The notes beneath the pieces are model-generated. The model did no database searches, had not been told where the DNA came from, and saw nothing but the letters and a program-made list of their open reading frames with translations. Positions 24,997-34,706 of a DNA stretch of 64,000 nt are shown in pieces (positions within the stretch are counted from its first letter, which is position 1; every line of letters starts with the position of its first letter). The translations under genes and the position numbers were made by a program. This DNA comes from Pseudomonas sp. RIT-562 (GTDB lineage: Bacteria; Pseudomonadota; Gammaproteobacteria; Pseudomonadales; Pseudomonadaceae). Location: NCBI RefSeq assembly GCF_026241895.1, contig NZ_JAPJIV010000003.1, forward strand, positions 1 to 64,000, written 5' to 3'.

Positions 24997-27390
24997 ATGA
25001 GCGAGACCACTACGTTCGACCTGCCGATTGCCGGCATGACCTGCGCCAGCTGCGCCGGGAGGGTCGAGCGCGCCTTGAGCAAAGTGCGGGGCGCCAGCGC
25101 TGTCAGCGTGAACCTGGCCACCGAACAGGCTCGGGTGCAGGCGCCCGGAGACAGCCTGTCGGCGTTGATGGACGCCGTGCACCAGGCCGGGTACAGCGTG
25201 CCCCAGCAAAACCTGGAGCTGAGTATCGAAGGCATGACCTGCGCCTCCTGCGTCGGTCGCGTCGAACGAGCGCTGGCCAAGGTGCAGGGAGTGAAGAGCG
25301 TCAGTGTCAACCTGGCCAACGAACGTGCGCACCTGGAACTACTGGGCCAGGTCGACCCGCAAATCCTCATCGAGGCCGTCAGCAAGGCCGGTTACTCGGC
25401 CAGCGTCTGGGAGGTCGAACACTCCACCACCGATAATCAACAGCAGCGCCTGCACCGCGAACGCTGGATCGTGATCCTGGCCATGGCACTCGCCCTGCCG
25501 CTGGTCTTGCCGATGCTGCTGCAGCCGTTCGGCGTGCACTGGATGCTCCCGGCCTGGGCGCAATTCGCCCTGGCCACTCCCGTGCAGTTCATCCTCGGCG
25601 CACGCTTCTACGTGGCGGCCTGGAAGGCGGTGCGCGCAGGTGCGGGCAACATGGATCTGCTGGTCGCCCTGGGCACCAGCGCCGGGTACGGTCTGAGTAT
25701 CTACGAATGGGCCACCGCTGCCGGGCGCATGCCGCACCTGTACTTCGAGGCTTCGGCGGTGGTGATCGCCCTGGTGCTGCTGGGCAAATACCTCGAAAGC
25801 CGCGCCAAGCGCCAGACCGCCAGCGCCATCCGCGCCCTCGAAGCCCTGCGCCCCGAGCGGGCGATCCAGGTGATCGATGGTCGTGAGCAGGACGTCGCCA
25901 TCAGTGCCCTACGCCTGGATGACCTGGTGCTGGTCAAGCCCGGCGAACGTTTTCCGGTTGATGGCGAAGTCATTGAAGGCCAGAGCCACGCGGACGAAGC
26001 GCTGATCAGCGGCGAAAGCCTGCCGGTGCGAAAGCAGCCGGGCGACAAGGTCACCGGTGGCGCGATCAACGGCGAGGGTCGGCTGTTGGTGCGCACCCAG
26101 GCATTGGGCGCGGAAACCGTGCTGGCGCGCATCATCCGCCTGGTGGAAGACGCCCAGGCGGCGAAGGCGCCGATCCAGAAACTGGTGGATAAGGTCAGCC
26201 AGGTCTTCGTCCCGACCGTTCTGCTGATTGCACTGGCAACGCTGGTGGGCTGGTGGCTTTACGGGGCGCCCATCGAAACGGCGCTGATCAACGCGGTCGC
26301 CGTGCTGGTGATCGCCTGCCCTTGCGCCCTCGGCCTGGCCACTCCCACGGCAATCATGGCCGGTACCGGTGTCGCGGCGCGTTACGGAATCCTGATCAAG
26401 GATGCCGAGGCGCTGGAACGCGCCCATGAAGTCAGCGCCGTGGTGTTCGACAAAACCGGCACGTTGACGTCGGGCGCTCCGCGAATTGCGCACTTGAGCG
26501 CCATCGATGACGATGAAAATGCGCTGCTGCAAAAGGCCGGCGCCTTGCAGCGAGGCAGCGAGCACCCCTTGGCCAAAGCGGTGCTGGATGCGTGCGCCGA
26601 GCGCGGGCTGAGTGTCGCCGATGTCACCGACAGCCAGTCCCTGACCGGGCGCGGCATTGCCGGCTCGCTGGAAGGGCGACGCCTGGCCCTGGGTAATCGA
26701 CGCCTGCTGGAGGAGACCGGCCTGCAGGCGGGCTCCCTGGCTGACTCGGCAAGCGCCTGGGAAACCGAGGGCCGGACGCTGTCCTGGTTGATCGAGCAAA
26801 GCCCCGAACCGCAAGTGTTGGGCCTGTTTGCCTTTGGTGACACCCTCAAGCCGGGTGCCCTGCAGGCGGTGCAACAACTCGGCGCGCGCAATATCAGCAG
26901 CCACCTGCTGACCGGGGATAATCGCGGCAGCGCCAAAGTGGTCGCCGACGCACTGGGCATCCAGGATGTCCACGCCGAAGTGCTGCCAGCCGACAAGGCC
27001 GCCACCGTCGCCGAGCTGAAGAAAACCGCAGTCGTGGCCATGGTCGGCGACGGCATCAATGATGCACCGGCCCTGGCCGCTGCGGACATCGGCATTGCCA
27101 TGGGCGGGGGCACCGACGTGGCGATGCACGCCGCCGGTATCACCCTGATGCGCGGCGATCCGCGACTGGTGCCGGCAGCGCTGGAAATCAGCCGCAAGAC
27201 TTACGCGAAGATCCGGCAGAACCTGTTCTGGGCCTTCGTCTACAACCTGATCGGCATTCCCCTGGCCGCCTTCGGCTTCCTCAATCCGGTGCTGGCGGGT
27301 GCTGCGATGGCGTTGTCGAGCGTCAGCGTGGTCAGCAATGCGCTACTGTTGAAAACCTGGAAGCCCAAGGACCTGGAGGACAACCGATGA
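24997..27390 (+). CDS. copA: Cu(I)-exporting P1B-type ATPase CopA
   Basis: This 797-residue inner-membrane pump exports Cu(I) to the periplasm. There are two N-terminal HMA domains with GMTCASC (Cys16/Cys19 and Cys82/Cys85), eight transmembrane segments, the transport motif CPC (Cys441 and Cys443), the phosphorylated Asp485 in DKTGTLT, and the hinge GDGINDAPA. The ATG with GGGAG seven bases upstream is preferred to a GTG two codons earlier. A CueR-type promoter precedes it, and cueR overlaps its end by 4 bp, giving an autoregulated operon. Confidence 0.95.
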   Translation: MSETTTFDLPIAGMTCASCAGRVERALSKVRGASAVSVNLATEQARVQAPGDSLSALMDAVHQAGYSVPQQNLELSIEGMTCASCVGRVERALAKVQGVKSVSVNLANERAHLELLGQVDPQILIEAVSKAGYSASVWEVEHSTTDNQQQRLHRERWIVILAMALALPLVLPMLLQPFGVHWMLPAWAQFALATPVQFILGARFYVAAWKAVRAGAGNMDLLVALGTSAGYGLSIYEWATAAGRMPHLYFEASAVVIALVLLGKYLESRAKRQTASAIRALEALRPERAIQVIDGREQDVAISALRLDDLVLVKPGERFPVDGEVIEGQSHADEALISGESLPVRKQPGDKVTGGAINGEGRLLVRTQALGAETVLARIIRLVEDAQAAKAPIQKLVDKVSQVFVPTVLLIALATLVGWWLYGAPIETALINAVAVLVIACPCALGLATPTAIMAGTGVAARYGILIKDAEALERAHEVSAVVFDKTGTLTSGAPRIAHLSAIDDDENALLQKAGALQRGSEHPLAKAVLDACAERGLSVADVTDSQSLTGRGIAGSLEGRRLALGNRRLLEETGLQAGSLADSASAWETEGRTLSWLIEQSPEPQVLGLFAFGDTLKPGALQAVQQLGARNISSHLLTGDNRGSAKVVADALGIQDVHAEVLPADKAATVAELKKTAVVAMVGDGINDAPALAAADIGIAMGGGTDVAMHAAGITLMRGDPRLVPAALEISRKTYAKIRQNLFWAFVYNLIGIPLAAFGFLNPVLAGAAMALSSVSVVSNALLLKTWKPKDLEDNR

Positions 27391-27824
27391 ACATCGGCCA
27401 AGCAGCCCGCCAAAGTGGCCTGAGCGCCAAGATGATCCGTTACTACGAATCCATCGGCCTGCTCAAAGCTGCGCATCGCACTGACAGCGGGTACCGCGTG
27501 TATGGCGACGACGACCTGCACACCCTGGCATTCATCAAGCGTTCCCGGGACCTGGGGTTCTCCCTGGAAGAGGTCGGCAAGCTGCTGACCCTCTGGCAGG
27601 ATCGCCAACGGGCCAGCGCCGATGTTAAGGCCTTGGCCCGCCAGCATATCGATGAGCTGAACCAGAAAATCCGCGAGCTCGGCCAGTTGCGCGACACCCT
27701 GCAGGATCTGGTGGAACACTGCCAGGGCGACCAGCGCCCCGACTGCCCGATCCTCAAGAACCTGGCGTCGGGCTGCTGCGGCGAACCTGCCCATCCCACA
27801 ACGGGACCGCGCGCTCCCCTGTAG
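27387..27824 (+). CDS. cueR: Copper-responsive MerR-family regulator CueR
   Basis: This 145-residue metalloregulator starts with a MerR helix-turn-helix ([20 protein letters not shown]), followed by a dimerisation helix and the Cu(I)-binding loop [12 protein letters not shown] with two Cys about eight residues apart near 112-120. It activates copA and copZ through the dyads at 24938 and 24345. The ATG overlaps the copA stop (ATGA). The last residues run into a REP, which provides the TAG stop, so the C-terminal tail may vary between strains. Confidence 0.93.
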   Translation: MNIGQAARQSGLSAKMIRYYESIGLLKAAHRTDSGYRVYGDDDLHTLAFIKRSRDLGFSLEEVGKLLTLWQDRQRASADVKALARQHIDELNQKIRELGQLRDTLQDLVEHCQGDQRPDCPILKNLASGCCGEPAHPTTGPRAPL

Positions 27825-27922
27825 GAGCGAGCCTGCTCGCGAAAAACCAGAGGGCGCAGCGGGGCATCAGGTAACCCGCGTCATCGTTAACGACCATCGC
27901 GGGCAAGCCTTACTCCCACAAG
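27820..27922. repeat. Two family A REPs
   Basis: GAGCGAGCCTGCTCGCG (27825-27841) and CCATCGCGGGCAAGCCTTAC (from 27894) are in inverted orientation about 50 bp apart, in the convergent spacer after cueR. The cueR stop codon is the TAG of the left copy's TGTAGGAG edge. Confidence 0.85.
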
Positions 27923-27938
27923 ATAGGGTGGATACAAA

Positions 27939-27960
27939 AAACCCGGCCGAAGCCGGGTTT
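27939..27960. terminator. Bidirectional rho-independent terminator
   Basis: A 9-bp stem AAACCCGGC/GCCGGGTTT with a CGAA tetraloop is flanked by A-run and T-run. It lies 12 bp beyond the stop of the RIO-kinase gene (minus) and also ends transcription from cueR. Confidence 0.9.
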
Positions 27961-27972
27961 TTCATCAACCGA

Positions 27973-28866
27973 TTACTGCATCCAGGGTGGAGGCGGCTCT
28001 TCGGCCTTGTTCGGTGGCGCGTCATCTGCCGCGCGCACCGCTTGCTTGCGCTCTTCATCCAGGCGTGCGGCCTCGATCTCGCGCATGATGCCGCCAACGT
28101 CAGCCAACTCTTCCGGCTCGTCGAACTCGCCCGTCAGGATGCTGGCCGGGTGCAAGGTGCCGGCTTCGTACAAGGCCCACATCTCCTTGGCGTACTTGGT
28201 CTTCTTCAACTCCGGGGCAAACCGCCCGAAATAAGAGGCCATGTTGCCGACATCCCGCTCCAGCATGTTGAACGCGTGGTTGTTCCCCGCCGCGTCCACT
28301 GCCTGTGGCAAGTCGATGATCACGGGGCCGGTCGGGGTCAACAGTACGTTGAACTCGGACAGGTCACCGTGCACCAGGCCGGTACACAACATCAGCACGA
28401 TCTGCGAGATCAGGAACGCGTGATATTCGCGCGCCTGGTCCGGCTCCAGCACCACGTCGTTAAGACGCGGCGCGGCATCGCCGTACTCGTCGGCCACCAG
28501 TTCCATCAGCAACACGCCTTCGAGGAAGTCGTACGGCTTGGGAACCCGCACGCCAGCACCGGCCAGACGAAACAGAGCCGCCACTTCAGCGTTCTGCCAG
28601 GCGTCCTCGGTTTCTTTCTTGCCGAACTTCGAGCCCTTGGCCATGGCCCTGGCTTGACGGCTGTTGCGTACCTTGCGGCCTTCCTGGTATTCGGCCGCCT
28701 GACGAAAACTACGTTTATTCGCCTCCTTGTAGACCTTCGCGCAACGTAACTCGTTGCCGCAGCGCACCACATAAACAGCTGCTTCTTTACCACTCATGAG
28801 TGGGCGCAGCACCTCGTCGACCAGACCGTCCTCGATCAGGGGTTCAATGCGTTTTGGAGTCTTCAT
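27973..28866 (-). CDS. RIO-like serine/threonine protein kinase
   Basis: This 297-residue cytosolic kinase is of the RIO1 family. Visible are the P-loop-like MSGKEAAVYVV (about 24-34), the invariant Lys in CAKVYKEANKRSF, the catalytic loop HGDLSEFNVLL and the metal-binding IIDLPQAVD that replaces DFG. The tail is acidic and proline-rich (PNKAEEPPPPWMQ). Archaeal and eukaryotic RIO kinases act in ribosome maturation; the bacterial role is unclear. It stands alone with a good terminator and no operon partner. Confidence 0.88.
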   Translation of the reverse strand: MKTPKRIEPLIEDGLVDEVLRPLMSGKEAAVYVVRCGNELRCAKVYKEANKRSFRQAAEYQEGRKVRNSRQARAMAKGSKFGKKETEDAWQNAEVAALFRLAGAGVRVPKPYDFLEGVLLMELVADEYGDAAPRLNDVVLEPDQAREYHAFLISQIVLMLCTGLVHGDLSEFNVLLTPTGPVIIDLPQAVDAAGNNHAFNMLERDVGNMASYFGRFAPELKKTKYAKEMWALYEAGTLHPASILTGEFDEPEELADVGGIMREIEAARLDEERKQAVRAADDAPPNKAEEPPPPWMQ

Positions 28867-29054
28867 CAGCTTTTATTGTGGGTCCTTTATTACCAAACAC
28901 GCGAAAGTCATTCGTTATACGGCAATCCACTCGCCGGTGGGAGGGGTTGCCGACCTATGAACGCTGCTATCTGCCTAAAGATGCACACAATGTGCCGATT
29001 CTGCGCCGTCAATTTGGCCGTATTTGGCGGTTTTTTCAACGGCGCGCGGGCTTA

Positions 29055-30332
29055 TCAACGCTCGATAATCGCCGTTACACCTTGCCCACCCGCTGCGCAG
29101 ATCGAGATCAGGCCACGGCCCTTGCCCGCCGCATCCAGCAGCTTCGCGAGGTTGGCGACGATGCGCCCGCCAGTCGCGGCGAATGGATGTCCGGCCGCCA
29201 GGGAACTGCCTTTGACATTGAGCCGGCTGCGGTCGATAGCGCCCAATGGGGCGTCGAGGCCCAGGCGAGTCTTGCAGTACTCCGGGTCTTCCCAGGCCTT
29301 CAAGGTGCACAACACTTGGGCGGCGAACGCTTCGTGGATCTCGTAGTAATCGAAATCCTGCAGCGTCAGGCCGTTGCGCGCGAGCAGGCGTGGCACGGCA
29401 TACACCGGAGCCATCAGCAGGCCTTCGGCGCCGTTGACGAAATCCACCGCAGCGGTTTCGCCGTCGCGCCAGTAGGCCAGGATCGGCAAGCCGCGCTCCT
29501 TGGCCCACTCCTCACTGCCTAGCAGCACCAGGGAAGCGCCATCGGTCAGCGGCGTGGAATTGCCTGCGGTCAGGGTGCCCTTGGCGCTTTTTTCAAAGGC
29601 CGGTTTCAGCGCCGCCAGTTTTTCCAGGGTCAGCTCGGGGCGCAGATTGTTATCGCGGGTAAGCCCGAGGAACGGTGTCATCAGGTCGTTGTGCCAGCCT
29701 TCGCTGTACGAAGCGGCAAGGTTGCGATGACTCTCCAAGGCCAGTTGATCCTGGGCTTCGCGAGGAATGTTCCAGGTCTGCGCCATCAATTCGCAGTGTT
29801 GCCCCATGGACAAGCCGGTGCGCGGCTCGCCATTGCGCGGAAACTCGGGAATCAGGTGCTGCGGGCGCAACTGCAGGAAGGTTTTCAGTTTGTCGGCAGT
29901 GGTCTTGCCGCGATTGGCTTGCAGCAGGATTCGGCGCAGGCCTTCACTGACGCTGATCGGCGCATCTGAAGTGGTGTCGACGCCCCCGGCAATCGCGCAA
30001 TCGATCTGACCGAGAGCAATCTTGTTGGCCACCAGCAATGCCGCTTCCAGCCCGGTGCCGCAAGCCTGCTGGATGTCGTAGGCCGGGGTCAGGGGAGACA
30101 GGCGCGAGCCGAGCACACATTCACGAGTCAGGTTCATGTCCCGCGACAGCTTGAGTACCGCCCCTGCAACCACCTCACCGATCCGCTGGCCGTGCAGGTT
30201 GTAGCGCTCGATCAGCCCTTCGAGGGCAGCGGTGAGCATCGCCTGGTTGCTGGCTGTGGCGTAGGGCCCATTGGAGCGAGCGAAGGGAATTCGGTTACCG
30301 CCGATGATCGCGACACGACGCAGTTGAGTCAT
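29055..30332 (-). CDS. Acetyl-CoA acetyltransferase / 3-ketoacyl-CoA thiolase (FadI-like)
   Basis: This 425-residue thiolase cleaves or condenses acyl-CoAs. The nucleophilic Cys is in QQACGTGLEA (about residue 91), the catalytic His in YEIHEAFAAQ, and the second Cys in ICAAGGQG near the C-terminus; AAGHPFAATGGR is the thiolase signature. The length fits the FadI/AtoB-like branch with a longer loop. It is divergent from a FabG-like reductase and a MaoC hydratase, the other steps of a beta-oxidation-like or acyl-synthesis cycle; P. aeruginosa has the same trio. The actual chain length is unknown. Confidence 0.9.
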   Translation of the reverse strand: MTQLRRVAIIGGNRIPFARSNGPYATASNQAMLTAALEGLIERYNLHGQRIGEVVAGAVLKLSRDMNLTRECVLGSRLSPLTPAYDIQQACGTGLEAALLVANKIALGQIDCAIAGGVDTTSDAPISVSEGLRRILLQANRGKTTADKLKTFLQLRPQHLIPEFPRNGEPRTGLSMGQHCELMAQTWNIPREAQDQLALESHRNLAASYSEGWHNDLMTPFLGLTRDNNLRPELTLEKLAALKPAFEKSAKGTLTAGNSTPLTDGASLVLLGSEEWAKERGLPILAYWRDGETAAVDFVNGAEGLLMAPVYAVPRLLARNGLTLQDFDYYEIHEAFAAQVLCTLKAWEDPEYCKTRLGLDAPLGAIDRSRLNVKGSSLAAGHPFAATGGRIVANLAKLLDAAGKGRGLISICAAGGQGVTAIIER

Positions 30333-30452
30333 GAAAAGCTCCTGATGAAATATTCCAATTCAAACGGCAAGCGTAGGCCTTATCTCGTGGATCGAACGAC
30401 TGATCGCCATTCATGGTCCACACTTTGAACCCCAGCTACCGGAGTGCGTTCC

Positions 30453-31805
30453 ATGTCAGACCGCTATATCGACTTCGCCAATTCATCCATCGGCCACCGC
30501 CTGGTCGGTGCCATGGGCCTGCCGTCGCCGGTGCGCCTGGAGCGCTGGCAAGCTGGCAGGCTGCGTCCGGTCGAAGGGGCACTGCTGATTGGCGGCGGCC
30601 CGCTGGCGGAGAAAGTCAGTGCTTTCGCTAACCGCCTGACCGATGCGATCTACGGTTACGGCACCGAGCCGTCAATGGCCACCCCGTGGATCCCCGGGCA
30701 TGGTTCCAAGCTCAAGGCCGTGGTGTTCGATGCCAGCGACCTGGTGCACACCGACCAGCTCAAGCAATTGCGTGAGTTTTTCCAGCCACTGATGAAAAAC
30801 CTCGATCACAGCGCGCATCTGGTGATTCTCGGCCGCTCGCCACAAGGCTTGAGCGACCCGTTTGCCGCCAGCGCCCAGCGCGCACTCGAGGGCTTCAGCC
30901 GGTCGCTGGCCAAGGAACTGCGCAGCGGCGGCACCCTGCAACTGATCTACGTCGGCGAAGGAGCCGAGGACCAGCTGGAAGGTCCGCTGCGGTTCTTCCT
31001 GTCGCCCAAAAGCGCGTTCATCTCCGGCCAGGTCATCCGCCTGGCCGCGTGCGACACCCCGGTGACCGACTGGACTCGCCCCCTGGCCGGGCGCAAGGCG
31101 CTGGTCACTGGCGCGGCACGGGGCATCGGTGCCTCCATTGCCGAAACCCTGGCCCGTGATGGCGCCGAAGTGCTGCTGCTGGATGTGCCACAAGCCAAAT
31201 CCGATCTTGAAGCCCTCGCCGCGCGCCTCGGCGGGCGCAGCATTACCCTGGACATCTGTGCCGAGGACGCTGCTGCGCAACTGATTGAGCAACTGCCCGA
31301 TGGCATCGACATCGTGGTGCACAACGCCGGCATCACCCGGGATAAAACCCTGGCCAACATGACGCCGGAATTCTGGGATGCAGTGCTGGCGGTCAACCTC
31401 AATGCCCCGCAAGTGCTGACCAAGGCACTGCTCGACCACGGCACATTGCGCGACAATGCCCGGGTGATTCTGCTGGCGTCCATCAGCGGCATCGCCGGCA
31501 ACCGCGGGCAAACCAATTACGCCGCGAGCAAGGCCGGGCTGATCGGTCTCGCAGAAGCCTGGGCGCCGTTGCTGCAGGAACGCGGCATCAGCATCAATGC
31601 CGTGGCACCCGGCTTCATTGAAACCCAGATGACCGCGCACATCCCCTTCGCCCTGCGCGAAGCCGGGCGCCGCATGAGTTCGCTGGGCCAGGGTGGTTTG
31701 CCGCAAGACGTTGCCGAAGCTGTCGCCTGGCTTGCCCAGCCTGGCACCGGGGCATTCACCGGGCAGGCGCTGCGAGTCTGCGGGCAAAGCGTTCTGGGAG
31801 CCTAG
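30453..31805 (+). CDS. Long FabG-like 3-oxoacyl-(ACP/CoA) reductase
   Basis: This 450-residue protein has two parts: an N-terminal degenerate Rossmann-like domain (about 1-205) and a full SDR domain (about 210-450) with the NADP motif GAARGIGAS, NAGITRD, and the catalytic YAASK. This two-domain arrangement is the high-molecular-weight FabG (FabG4) type, which reduces 3-oxoacyl-CoA. GGAG eight bases upstream fixes the start MSDRYIDF. The maoC-like gene follows after 2 bp and the thiolase is divergent, so the three probably serve one acyl-chain pathway. Confidence 0.87.
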   Translation: MSDRYIDFANSSIGHRLVGAMGLPSPVRLERWQAGRLRPVEGALLIGGGPLAEKVSAFANRLTDAIYGYGTEPSMATPWIPGHGSKLKAVVFDASDLVHTDQLKQLREFFQPLMKNLDHSAHLVILGRSPQGLSDPFAASAQRALEGFSRSLAKELRSGGTLQLIYVGEGAEDQLEGPLRFFLSPKSAFISGQVIRLAACDTPVTDWTRPLAGRKALVTGAARGIGASIAETLARDGAEVLLLDVPQAKSDLEALAARLGGRSITLDICAEDAAAQLIEQLPDGIDIVVHNAGITRDKTLANMTPEFWDAVLAVNLNAPQVLTKALLDHGTLRDNARVILLASISGIAGNRGQTNYAASKAGLIGLAEAWAPLLQERGISINAVAPGFIETQMTAHIPFALREAGRRMSSLGQGGLPQDVAEAVAWLAQPGTGAFTGQALRVCGQSVLGA

Positions 31806-31807
31806 AC

Positions 31808-32662
31808 ATGACGACCGACTGGCACACACTCGAGCGCGACCCGAGCCTGACGGACCTCTACATCCGGGCCGCCACTCGACGCAAAATCACCGGCACCACC
31901 CTGCCTGACTGCGGATTGCGCAGCTGGGTCGATGTTGACGCCGGGCGCCTGGCGGCCTATCGCAAAGTCTGCGGTTTCGCCGACAACGCCCTGCTGCCGC
32001 CCACCTATCCGCACGTCCTCGCGTTCGCGTTGCAGATGCAACTGCTGACAGCCAAGGAGTTTCCTTTCCCGTTGCTCGGGCTGATCCACTTGAGCAATCG
32101 CATCCGCGTCCTGCGCCCGATGGGCGGCGTCGGCCGGGTGCGGGTCAGCGTGCAAGTGCAGAACCTGCAGCCCCACGCCAAGGGTGCCACGTTCGATCTG
32201 GTGACCACCCTGGATGATCAAATCGGACCGTTATGGGAAGCCGAAAGCCGGATGCTCTGTCGCGGCGTCAAACTCGAAGGCGAACCGGTGGATGAAGTGC
32301 TGGCGTCCACGTTGCCGCTGACTCAAGTAGCGCAATGGCAAGCACCTGCGGACATTGGCCGGCAGTACGCCAAGGTCTCCGGCGACTACAACCCGATCCA
32401 CCTGAGCGCGGCCAGCGCCAAACTGTTCGGCTTTCCCACCGCGATTGCCCATGGCTTGTGGAACAAGGCCAGGACCCTGGCGGCGCTTGCCGATCATTTG
32501 CCGGCTGCGAATGTAGAGATTGCCGTGCAATTCATGAAACCGGTGCGCCTGCCCAGCGAGGTGACGTTGCTGGCGAGTGCAGCGGGATCGAGCGGGGATT
32601 TTCAGCTGCTGGGCTCTGGGGAGCTGGAGCATATGATGGGGCGTTGGTCACCGATTGCTTGA
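31808..32662 (+). CDS. MaoC-like acyl dehydratase/hydratase
   Basis: This 284-residue double hot-dog protein has an N-terminal non-catalytic half and a C-terminal MaoC (R)-hydratase half with the hydratase 2 motif SGDYNPIHLSAASAKLFGFP (about 195-214), containing the Asp and His dyad, then AIAHGLW. It hydrates 2-enoyl-CoA or dehydrates 3-hydroxyacyl-CoA. It starts two bases after the FabG-like stop, so it is cotranscribed and coupled. Confidence 0.88.
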   Translation: MTTDWHTLERDPSLTDLYIRAATRRKITGTTLPDCGLRSWVDVDAGRLAAYRKVCGFADNALLPPTYPHVLAFALQMQLLTAKEFPFPLLGLIHLSNRIRVLRPMGGVGRVRVSVQVQNLQPHAKGATFDLVTTLDDQIGPLWEAESRMLCRGVKLEGEPVDEVLASTLPLTQVAQWQAPADIGRQYAKVSGDYNPIHLSAASAKLFGFPTAIAHGLWNKARTLAALADHLPAANVEIAVQFMKPVRLPSEVTLLASAAGSSGDFQLLGSGELEHMMGRWSPIA

Positions 32663-32728
32663 GGACGAAGCGCCTCCAATTGTATATATCACTAAGGTTT
32701 ATGAACCCTGCAAATCTGAGCAAAGCCT

Positions 32729-32752
32729 TTGATTTAAAACACATTAAATCAA
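32729..32752 (+). promoter_or_regulatory. AT-rich 9-bp dyad upstream of the repeat lipoprotein
   Basis: TTGATTTAA and TTAAATCAA form a perfect 9-bp inverted repeat with a 6-nt spacer (AACACA). It lies 163 bp before the lipoprotein start in an otherwise featureless 252-bp spacer. It is a plausible operator; no known consensus is matched. Confidence 0.4.
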
Positions 32753-32914
32753 TCAATCATTCCCCCTACACAAGGCGTTAATACCAACTGGAGAATGGTA
32801 TTGGCGCCCCCTTGCGACTGTCATGTCTACAACGGACGAAGGCATTGCCGGCAACAGAAACCGGCGAGCCATCGAAGACAACGATCGTTGTAACAGGTGC
32901 AAGGAATACCTCTC

Positions 32915-34567
32915 ATGAAAACCCAAGTTTGGTGCAAATCAGCAATCGCCATGGCGCTCGCCCTGTCCCTCGGCCTGACCGGCTGCAGCAGCGGCGGCGG
33001 CGGTCATCACAGCAGCTCCGACAGCTCATCCCCCGACAGCACCGCAGGCGCCGGAACCGGCGGCGCGGGTGACTCTGGTGGAACCGGCGGCGCCGGTGAT
33101 GGCACCGCAGGCACTGGCGGGACCGGTGGTACTGGCGACGGCACCGCAGGTACTGGTGGAACGGGTGGCACCGGTGGCGATAACACTGCAGGCACCGGCG
33201 GCACGGGGGGAACCGGAGGCACAGGCGGTACCGGTGGCGGCACTACTGACCCGACCAACCCGACCAACCCTACAGACCCGACCGATCCAACCAATCCGAC
33301 CAACCCCGGCGTCACTCCGCTGGTGACCACCACCCTGGTCCAGGACGTCGGCAAAACCGTCAGCGGCGTAGGCGATGGAGTTGGCCAGGTCGGCGACAGC
33401 CTGGGCAGCGTGCCCGTGGTCGGCGGCGTGGTGCAGAGCGCAGTCAACACCACCGGCAATGTCGTCAGCACCTTGGGTGACGGCGTCGCCAATGGCATCG
33501 GCAAACTCGATACCGACCCCAATGGGCTGGGCGTCACGGCGGCATCGGTAGGCGGCGTGGTGCAGGATGTCGGCAATGGCGTCTCCGACGTCAGCGGCAA
33601 GCTCGCCACCGCCACCAGCAGCATCCCGGTGGTGGGCGGCGTGGTCACCAAAGTCGCTCCCGTGCTGGACGGCGTCGGTGAAAAAGTCACCATGCTCGGG
33701 GATACCCTGAGCACTGCCACCACCACTGGCCCGCTAGGAACGGTAACCAAGGAAGTCGGGAGCAAGCTCGTCCCCGTGATCGCCATGGTCGAGACCACCA
33801 CCAACAAGATCGGCGATGCCACCGGGCTCGGTGATCCGCTAAAAGGCATCGTGCACAAAGTCGGCGACACCGTGAATGGTTTGGGCGACAAAGTCACTCT
33901 GGCCGGTAACGGCAATGCCCTGACCAACACTGTCGGCGGCGCCTTGAGCAACACCGGCACAGCGGTCGGCAAAGTCGGCGGGCTGGTTTCCAACGGCACC
34001 GATTCAGGCGCCGGCGGTGGCCTGGGTGGCGCCTTGGGCGGCACTGGTTTGCTGCAGACCGTCGGCGGCGCGGTGGTCAATGTCGGCAGTGGGCTTAACG
34101 CCGGCAGCACCAGTGGCGTGGTCAGTGCGGGGGGTGTGACAGCCGTGGCGGCAGGCAATCTGGTGGCGTCGGTCAACACTGTATTGGGCGGCTCCGGTGC
34201 CCCCAACACGGCAGCCACCGCGCCTCTGGCGAGCCTCGGCACTGCGGTGGGCACCGGCCTGAATCCGGTCACCACCGCCGTCACCGGCCTGACCCAGAAC
34301 GTCGGCGCAGCGACCGGTCTCGGCGCACCGGTCAGCGGGCTGACCAACCAGGTAGGCGGCGCGGTCAGCAACCTTGGCACGGCGATCGCTACCAGCACGC
34401 CTAACCCGGTCGTGGCAGCAGTCGGCAACACGGTCACCACGGTGGGCGCCACCGTTGGCGCAGTTGGCGGCCTGGTCAATGGCGCGCCAGCCGAGGGCGG
34501 CGCCACCGGTGGTCTCGGTGGTTTGCTGGGCGGCCTCACCGGCAAATTGAGCGGCAAGAACCGTTAG
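32915..34567 (+). CDS. Gly/Thr/Val-rich repeat lipoprotein (putative TpsB cargo)
   Basis: This 550-residue lipoprotein has signal and lipobox LTGC with Cys24, then SSGGGGHH. Residues 45-109 are GTGG-type repeats, and 110-132 are TDPTNP repeats that look like a Pro-rich spacer. About 400 residues of imperfect Val/Gly/Thr repeats follow (VVGGVVQ, VGDTVNGLGDKVT) with no Cys, ending GGLTGKLSGKNR. No TPS secretion domain, adhesin domain or catalytic motif is seen. Similar Pseudomonas proteins are, from memory, annotated as collagen-like, but strict Gly-X-Y is not kept here. It precedes a FhaC/ShlB-type transporter and the Tad locus, suggesting a surface or matrix role; this is inference. The start has AAGGA upstream. 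Confidence 0.8.
   Translation: MKTQVWCKSAIAMALALSLGLTGCSSGGGGHHSSSDSSSPDSTAGAGTGGAGDSGGTGGAGDGTAGTGGTGGTGDGTAGTGGTGGTGGDNTAGTGGTGGTGGTGGTGGGTTDPTNPTNPTDPTDPTNPTNPGVTPLVTTTLVQDVGKTVSGVGDGVGQVGDSLGSVPVVGGVVQSAVNTTGNVVSTLGDGVANGIGKLDTDPNGLGVTAASVGGVVQDVGNGVSDVSGKLATATSSIPVVGGVVTKVAPVLDGVGEKVTMLGDTLSTATTTGPLGTVTKEVGSKLVPVIAMVETTTNKIGDATGLGDPLKGIVHKVGDTVNGLGDKVTLAGNGNALTNTVGGALSNTGTAVGKVGGLVSNGTDSGAGGGLGGALGGTGLLQTVGGAVVNVGSGLNAGSTSGVVSAGGVTAVAAGNLVASVNTVLGGSGAPNTAATAPLASLGTAVGTGLNPVTTAVTGLTQNVGAATGLGAPVSGLTNQVGGAVSNLGTAIATSTPNPVVAAVGNTVTTVGATVGAVGGLVNGAPAEGGATGGLGGLLGGLTGKLSGKNR
33047..33310 (+). repeat. Minisatellite in the lipoprotein gene
   Basis: Tandem imperfect 9- and 18-bp units encode GTGGTGG (33047-33241) and then 9-bp ACCAACCCG-like units encode TNP/TDP (about 33242-33310). 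Unit sequences vary at third positions. The length is probably strain-variable. Confidence 0.8.
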
Positions 34568-34623
34568 ATTTTGCACCCGGCCGATTCGACGGCCTTATCT
34601 ACAGCGCCTACGCTTGGTTGAAG

Positions 34624-34655
34624 GCGGAAGATTCGAAAGAGTCTTCCGCTTTTTC
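34624..34655 (+). terminator. Rho-independent terminator after the lipoprotein gene
   Basis: An 11-bp stem GCGGAAGATTC/GAGTCTTCCGC with one G-T pair and a GAAA tetraloop is followed by TTTTTCTTT. It lies between the lipoprotein and its putative transporter, so the latter has its own promoter or depends on read-through. Confidence 0.85.
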
Positions 34656-34706
34656 TTTGGAACATGATGATCCAGGCGAAGTAGTAATTTGAACATGGAG
34701 TGTCCT

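Noticed and set aside
33007..34557. A 516-codon minus-strand frame rich in Pro and Val
   Set aside because: It is the antisense of the repeat lipoprotein, which has a signal, lipobox and ribosome binding site.
32915..34567. Lipoprotein as a classical TpsA or a true collagen
   Set aside because: No TPS domain or long N-terminal signal extension, and Gly is not regularly every third residue.
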